From Streptomyces tsukubensis (lineage in GTDB: Bacteria; Actinomycetota; Actinomycetes; Streptomycetales; Streptomycetaceae), in assembly GCF_003932715.1 (NCBI RefSeq), contig NZ_CP020700.1, forward strand, positions 3,990,501 through 4,054,500: a DNA stretch of 64,000 bases, given 5' to 3'. Numbering within the stretch: position 1 is the stretch's first letter; each line of letters begins with the position of its first letter. Below are positions 59,351-64,000 of this stretch, one piece after another. The notes beneath the pieces are model-generated. The model did not search any database, was not told where the DNA came from, and saw only the letters and a list, made by a program, of their open reading frames with translations. The position numbers and the translations under genes were made by a program.

Positions 59351-60331
59351 ATGCCTGCAGTGACCGTCGAGAACCCGCTGACCCTGCCGCGCGTCGCCGC
59401 ACCCGCCGACGCCGTCGCCCGTCCCGTACTGGCCGTGTCCACGGCCCCCACCGGGTTCGAGGGCGAGGGCTTCCCGGTGCGCCGCGCGTTCGCCGGGATC
59501 AACTACCGCCACCTCGACCCGTTCATCATGATGGACCAGATGGGCGAGGTGGAGTACGCGCCGGGCGAGCCCAAGGGCACCCCCTGGCACCCCCACCGGG
59601 GCTTCGAAACCGTCACCTACATCATCGACGGGATCTTCGACCACCACGACAGCCAGGGTGGCGGTGGCACCATCACCAACGGCGACACCCAGTGGATGAC
59701 GGCCGGGTCCGGTCTCCTCCACATCGAGGCGCCGCCGGAGCACCTGGTCATGTCGGGCGGCCTCTTCCACGGCCTCCAGCTGTGGGTGAACCTCCCGGCC
59801 AAGGACAAGATGATGGCCCCCCGCTACCAGGACATCCGCGGCGGCCAGGTGCAGCTCCTCACCTCTCCCGACGGTGGCGCGCTGCTCCGGATCATCGCCG
59901 GTGAGCTGGACGGACACGCCGGTCCCGGGATCACCCACACCCCGATCACGATGATCCACGCCACCCTGCGGCCGGGCGCCGAGATCACCCTGCCGTGGCG
60001 GCAGGACTTCAACGGCCTGGCGTACGTCCTGGCCGGACGGGGCACGGTGGGCGCCGACCGGCGGCCGGTCCACATGGGCCAGACCGCGGTCTTCGGCGAG
60101 GGCGGTTCGCTGACCGTCCGCGCCGACGAGAAGCAGGACGGGCACACGCCCGAGCTGGAAGTGGTGCTGCTCGGCGGCCGGCCGATCCGGGAGCCGATGG
60201 CGCACTACGGGCCGTTCGTGATGAACACCCGCGAGGAGCTCCAGCAGGCCTTCGACGACTTCCAGAAGGGCCGGCTGGGCACGGTCCCGGCGGTCCACGG
60301 AATGAAGCCGTCGGGCCCGTCGGGCGAGTAA
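59351..60331 (+). CDS. Pirin family protein
   Basis: The 326-residue bicupin has the pirin signature FIMMDQMGEVEYAPGEPKGT, the metal-binding WHPHRGFETVTYIIDG (H..H and later ligands in HHDSQGG), and QWMTAGSGLLHIE. Pirins bind iron; some act as quercetinases, others as redox-sensitive regulators. The role here is not known. GAGGAGG lies 6 bases before the ATG at 59351; an earlier in-frame start at 59321 lacks such a site. Confidence 0.92.
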   Translation: MPAVTVENPLTLPRVAAPADAVARPVLAVSTAPTGFEGEGFPVRRAFAGINYRHLDPFIMMDQMGEVEYAPGEPKGTPWHPHRGFETVTYIIDGIFDHHDSQGGGGTITNGDTQWMTAGSGLLHIEAPPEHLVMSGGLFHGLQLWVNLPAKDKMMAPRYQDIRGGQVQLLTSPDGGALLRIIAGELDGHAGPGITHTPITMIHATLRPGAEITLPWRQDFNGLAYVLAGRGTVGADRRPVHMGQTAVFGEGGSLTVRADEKQDGHTPELEVVLLGGRPIREPMAHYGPFVMNTREELQQAFDDFQKGRLGTVPAVHGMKPSGPSGE

Positions 60332-60692
60332 CCGCCCGGTGCCGGGCGCGAGCCCTTCGCGCCCGTACCAGACCCCGCCGGGTCGTTCCCCCCGACGGCC
60401 CGGCGGTCAGCCGCCCATCCGGTCCCCCGCCGGGTGGGCGGCGTTTTTCCGTTCGGGGCGGTACGGGTGCGGGGCGAGGGTCCCGGTACGTGCCCCGGCC
60501 CCGTACCGCCCGGCTCGTGCCCACCCGGACCCGGGCGGGACCGGCGTCACGCCCCGTCCGGGCCCCGCACCGCTGCGGGGCCCGCCCGGGGCCGGGCCGC
60601 CCGGCCGACCCCGGATCCGGGCCGGGGGCCGCTGTCACCCGTACGGGCGCCTCCCGCGCGCCCGCCCGCCCCGGTCGTGATCGCGTGGGAGC
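60332..60692. other. GC-rich non-coding spacer before the AI-2E family gene
   Basis: These 361 bases are extremely rich in C and G, with runs such as CGGGCCCCGCACCGCTGCGG. I see no gene with sensible codon use. Short hairpins are possible anywhere in such sequence and are not called. Confidence 0.5.
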
Positions 60693-61769
60693 GTGCACAC
60701 CCTCCTGCCCGAACCGGTACGGCGGCTCGCCGCCTGGTGCGCCGTCCTGCTGCTGGTCGCCGGGGTCGGCGCGGTGGGCATCTGGCTGGTCATCACCTTC
60801 CGTATTGCCGTCACCCCGCTCCTGCTGGCGATCCTCGGCACGGCCCTGCTCGGCCCGCTCTACCGCAGGCTGGTCCGGATGAAGGTCCACCGGTCCCTCG
60901 CCGCCGCGCTGACCTGCGTCGCCGTCGTCGCGGCCGTCGGCGGGGCGATGTACATCGTCGTCGGCGCGCTGATCGACAACGGCGCTCAGATCGTCTCGTC
61001 GCTGCGCAGCGCGGCCAAAGGCGTCACCGACCACTTCGGTGCCGCGGGCACCGACCTCGTGGACCTCGCCCGCAACGGCAAGGAACTGCTGGCCAAATTC
61101 GGCGGAACGGCCGCGTCCGGGGTGATCAGCGGGCTGAGCGTGGCCGGCCAGGCGATCGCCACCGCCGTGCTCGCCCTGCTGCTGATCTTCTTCTTCCTCC
61201 GGGACTCCGACAAGGCCGCCGGATTCGCCCGCTCGGTGATCCCGGGACCGGCCGGGGAGACCGTGGAAGCCATGGGCCGGCGGGCCTTCGAAGCCGTCGA
61301 GGGCTTTATGCGCGGGACGACCATCATCGCCCTCATCGACGCCCTGCTGATCACGATCGGACTGCTGATCCTGCGGGTCCCGGGCGCGGTGGGCCTGGGT
61401 GCGCTGGTCTTCGTCGGCGCCTATATCCCCTACCTCGGCGCCTTTCTGTCCGGCGCGGTCGCCGTCCTGGTCGCGCTGGCGGACCGCGGCTGGGTGATCG
61501 CGCTCTGGGCGCTCGGCGTGGTGCTGGCGGTGCAGGTGCTCGAAGGCCATCTGCTCCAGCCGATGATCCAGAGCCGGACGGTCCAGATGCACCCGGCGGT
61601 GGTGATGCTCGCGATCACGGCGGGCGCGGGCGTCGCGGGCATCCTCGGCATGCTGCTGGCGGTGCCGGTGACGGCGGCGGCCTTCGGAATCGTCGGCGAG
61701 CTGCGGACCCGGTACGGCACGGCGGACGAGCCCTTGCCGGGCGGGCCCGGGCCCGCGCCCGGGGCCTGA
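60693..61769 (+). CDS. AI-2E family transporter-like permease
   Basis: The 358-residue protein has about seven or eight TM segments: two at the N-terminus (LAAWCAVLLLVAGVGAVGIW and ITFRIAVTPLLLAILGTALL), a soluble stretch of about 70 residues, then the conserved VLALLLIFFFLRDSD...RGTTIIALIDALLI and GALVFVGAYIPYLGAFLSGA region. This is the AI-2E/TqsA-PerM family, whose members include Na+/H+ antiporters and putative signal exporters; the substrate is unknown. The GTG start has a poorly spaced GGGAGC. Confidence 0.88.
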   Translation: MHTLLPEPVRRLAAWCAVLLLVAGVGAVGIWLVITFRIAVTPLLLAILGTALLGPLYRRLVRMKVHRSLAAALTCVAVVAAVGGAMYIVVGALIDNGAQIVSSLRSAAKGVTDHFGAAGTDLVDLARNGKELLAKFGGTAASGVISGLSVAGQAIATAVLALLLIFFFLRDSDKAAGFARSVIPGPAGETVEAMGRRAFEAVEGFMRGTTIIALIDALLITIGLLILRVPGAVGLGALVFVGAYIPYLGAFLSGAVAVLVALADRGWVIALWALGVVLAVQVLEGHLLQPMIQSRTVQMHPAVVMLAITAGAGVAGILGMLLAVPVTAAAFGIVGELRTRYGTADEPLPGGPGPAPGA

Positions 61770-61896
61770 GCGCCGCCGGACGGGCGACGCGCACTCCCGG
61801 ACTCCATCGGGATTACTTATAGTATTGGATCTTGTGCAAGGTGTGACTACTCTCCCGGAGGTCAAGTGGTCCAAAACTGCACAACTGGAGATTTCG

Positions 61897-62868
61897 ATGG
61901 CACGTTCTCGTATCCGGCTGACCCTGCTGGGCTCGGCCGTGGCGCTCACCGCGGGCGCTCTCGTACCCGCCCAGCTCGTCGGGGCGCAGCCCGCCGCGGC
62001 GGCGTCGTACGACTGGGTGGCGCTGGGTGACTCGTACACCGCCGGGGTCATCCAGGCAGCCGGTGATGTCTTCGAGATCCCCCGGGACGGCTGCGAGCGG
62101 ACCGACCAGTCCTATCCGCAGGTCATCGACCGGGACCTGTCTTCGCTTATCGAGCTGACCAATGTGAGTTGCGGCGCCGCCACCATCGAGGACATCACCT
62201 TCCGGGCCCAGGAGCCGATCGGCCGTCATCTGCCGCCCTTCTCCGAGGACCCGGACTACCCCTTCCCGCCGGTGCCGCCCCAGTCCGAAGCGGTCGGGCC
62301 CGGCACCGATGTGATCACCGTGGGCGCGGGCGGCAACACCCTCGACTTCGGCGGAATTCTCTCCAAGTGCCTGGAGCTGGGCTCGGGCAGCGGCGGCACG
62401 GACACGCCGTGCAAGGACGAGCTGGCCGCCGGTATCCCCGCCAAGTTGACCAAGGTGGGCAAGGACTACAACGCGATGCTCGCCAAGCTCCACGAGAAGG
62501 CCCCGCAGGCCAGGATCCTGGCCGTCGGCTACCCCACGATCATCCCCGCGGATACCTCCAAGTGCCGCTACAACGACGTGCACCAGTTCTTCTCCATCAC
62601 CCAGGGCGATCTGGACTGGCTGCGCCGGGACGTCCTGGAGCCCCTGAACAAGACCATCGAGAAGTCGGTCGGCACCCAGGACAAGGCCGACTTCGTCGAC
62701 CTCTACGCATCCTCCGCGAACCACAGCGTCTGCGATGCCCGCAAGTGGGTCGAGGGCATCCTCGACAGCGACGACCGGCCCGCCCTGGTGCACCCCAACG
62801 CCGGGGGCCACCGCAACGCCGCCGACCAGGTGACCTCGGCGATCCTGAACGCCATCAGCCCGAGCTGA
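61897..62868 (+). CDS. Secreted SGNH/GDSL-family lipase or esterase
   Basis: The 323-residue protein has a signal peptide (RLTLLGSAVALTAGALVPAQ, cleavage after AAAA). It carries the SGNH blocks: nucleophile in ALGDSYTAG near residue 48, GAGGNTLDF (Gly and Asn of the oxyanion hole) near 145, and HPNAGGHRNAA with the catalytic His near the end. Six or more cysteines suggest disulfides, as in Streptomyces extracellular lipases. TGGAG lies 6 bases before the ATG at 61897. A TATAGTATTGGAT-like promoter element occurs near 61819. Confidence 0.92.
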   Translation: MARSRIRLTLLGSAVALTAGALVPAQLVGAQPAAAASYDWVALGDSYTAGVIQAAGDVFEIPRDGCERTDQSYPQVIDRDLSSLIELTNVSCGAATIEDITFRAQEPIGRHLPPFSEDPDYPFPPVPPQSEAVGPGTDVITVGAGGNTLDFGGILSKCLELGSGSGGTDTPCKDELAAGIPAKLTKVGKDYNAMLAKLHEKAPQARILAVGYPTIIPADTSKCRYNDVHQFFSITQGDLDWLRRDVLEPLNKTIEKSVGTQDKADFVDLYASSANHSVCDARKWVEGILDSDDRPALVHPNAGGHRNAADQVTSAILNAISPS

Positions 62869-62911
62869 CCCGCACCGCGGCACCCCACCCCGGCCAGGGG
62901 CCGGGGAACGG

Positions 62912-62957
62912 CCAGGGGTCCCGTACGGCCGCTTTCGCGGTGGTACGGGACCCCTGG
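62912..62957. terminator. Bidirectional terminator between the lipase gene and aspS
   Basis: A perfect 15-bp stem (CCAGGGGTCCCGTAC with its complement at 62943-62957) closes a 16-base loop. Confidence 0.85.
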
Positions 62958-62979
62958 TCCGGTTACTGCCCTGCTACGG

Positions 62980-64000
62980 CTACTCGGCCGCCTGCGACGG
63001 CTTCGCGACCGGCTTGCGGAGCTGGAGGTTCAGCTCCCGCAGCCGCGTCTCGTCCAGCTCCGTCGGCGCCCCCATCATCAGGTCCTGGGCGTTGCCGTTG
63101 AGCGGGAAGGCGATCGTCTCGCGGATGTTCGGCTCGTCGGCCAGAAGCATCACGATCCGGTCGATGCCCGGGGCGATACCGCCGTGCGGCGGGGCGCCGA
63201 GGCGGAAGGCGCGCAGCATGCCCGCGAACGCCTCCTCCGTGGTCTCCCGCTCGTAGCCGGCGATCTCGAAGGCCTTCAGCATGACCTCGGGCTCGTGGTT
63301 CCGGATCGCGCCGGACGACAGCTCGATGCCGTTGCAGACGATGTCGTACTGCCAGGCCAGGATGTCCAGCGGGTCCTTCTCCTCCAGGTCCTGCATACCG
63401 CCCTGCGGCATCGAGAAGGGGTTGTGGGAGAAGTCGATCTTTCCGGTCTCCTCGTCCTTCTCGTACATCGGGAAGTCGACGATCCAGCAGAAGCGGAAGA
63501 CGCCGTCCTCGAACTGGCCGGCCCGCTTGGCGGCCTCGACCCGGACCGCGCCCATGATCTTGGCGACCTCGTCGCTGTCACCGGCGCCGAAGAAGACGGC
63601 GTGCCCGGCGGCGAGGCCGAGGCGCTCGGTGAGGACCTTGACGTTCTCCTCGGTGAGGAACTTGGCGATCGGGCCGGACAGCGCACCGTCCTCGCCGACG
63701 CGGACCCAGGCCAGGCCCTTGGCGCCCTGCTCCACCGCGTACTCGCCGAGCTGGTCGAAGAACTTCCGCGGCTGGGCGGCGACGTCCGGCACCGGCAGCG
63801 CGCGCACGTGCTTGCCCGCGAAGGCCTTGAACTCCGAGCCCTCGAAGACGTCGGTGATGTCCACCAGCTCCAGCTTGGCGCGGAGGTCCGGCTTGTCGGA
63901 GCCGTACTTCAGCATCGCCTCGCGGAACGGGATCCGCGGGAACGGGGACGTGACATGGCGTCCGCCGCCGAACTCCTCGAAGATCTCCGTCATCAGCTTC
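62980..64000 (-). CDS. aspS: Aspartyl-tRNA synthetase, C-terminal part (gene runs off the window)
   Basis: About 340 C-terminal residues of the class II synthetase are present. The GAD insertion domain is seen in the stretch with [20 protein letters not shown]. Catalytic motif 3 appears as [19 protein letters not shown], and the typical bacterial ending [20 protein letters not shown] follows. Presence of the GAD domain marks the bacterial type. The 5' end lies beyond the window edge. Confidence 0.95.
   Translation of the reverse strand, partial: KLMTEIFEEFGGGRHVTSPFPRIPFREAMLKYGSDKPDLRAKLELVDITDVFEGSEFKAFAGKHVRALPVPDVAAQPRKFFDQLGEYAVEQGAKGLAWVRVGEDGALSGPIAKFLTEENVKVLTERLGLAAGHAVFFGAGDSDEVAKIMGAVRVEAAKRAGQFEDGVFRFCWIVDFPMYEKDEETGKIDFSHNPFSMPQGGMQDLEEKDPLDILAWQYDIVCNGIELSSGAIRNHEPEVMLKAFEIAGYERETTEEAFAGMLRAFRLGAPPHGGIAPGIDRIVMLLADEPNIRETIAFPLNGNAQDLMMGAPTELDETRLRELNLQLRKPVAKPSQAAE

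Overview
The window is a stretch of high-G+C actinobacterial chromosome, almost certainly from Streptomyces or a very close relative. The evidence is the very GC-rich third codon positions, GTG/TTG starts, ATGA/GTGA gene overlaps, a perfect Streptomyces-type parS site, two branched-chain 2-oxoacid dehydrogenase (bkd) clusters flanking a divergent pair of Ser/Thr kinases (an arrangement I remember from the oriC-proximal core of S. coelicolor), a K15-type DD-peptidase and a Bpa proteasome activator. I see no rRNA or tRNA genes, insertion sequences or CRISPR arrays.

Layout. 1-10.1 kb is a phenylacetate catabolic region: the start of an acyl-CoA dehydrogenase gene with its own palindromic operator, the paaABCDE epoxidase operon (minus strand), paaN and the TetR regulator paaR. 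A three-gene operon (DUF5819, HTTM and TrmH-type proteins) sits between paaA and paaN. 10.2-17.4 kb holds an Lrp-type regulator divergent from bkd cluster 1 (E1 alpha, E1 beta, E2), followed by mobA-like and moeA genes for molybdenum cofactor. An 18-bp operator occurs at paaA and, as an exact reverse complement, at paaN/paaR; a 16/18 copy precedes bkd cluster 1. This suggests one TetR protein coordinates phenylacetyl-CoA and branched-chain acyl-CoA metabolism.

17.5-20.5 kb has a 50-bp perfect palindrome centred on parS, a K+ channel with an RCK domain, a free-standing RCK paralogue and a quinone oxidoreductase. 20.5-26.0 kb is the most unusual part: a tightly packed five-gene minus-strand operon encoding an HSPA12-like Hsp70, two unrecognised coiled-coil proteins, a patatin-like phospholipase and a two-TM SLATT-type membrane protein. 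I regard it as the best candidate for an undescribed system, possibly a stress- or infection-triggered membrane-damaging module, but that role is inference.

26.3-42.3 kb contains an MFS/ArsR divergent pair, bpa, a PadR-regulated ABC transporter, a secreted protein, two divergent Ser/Thr kinases, and a PNPOx-like gene with a phosphotransferase-like gene behind a DevR/DosR-type box, next to a DevR-like response regulator. 42.7-46.4 kb is bkd cluster 2. 46.5-64 kb is mostly housekeeping: K15-like DD-peptidase, GntR/MFS pair, mycothiol-dependent-isomerase-like protein, an orphan antitoxin-like protein, NHL-thioredoxin protein, lipoproteins, M18 aminopeptidase, Uma2 nuclease-like protein, a second acyl-CoA dehydrogenase divergent from an SseB protein, pirin, AI-2E family permease, secreted SGNH hydrolase, and the 3' part of aspS.

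Coordinates of starts were chosen from ribosome binding sites and overlaps read by eye. Function names rest on motif recognition without any database search.
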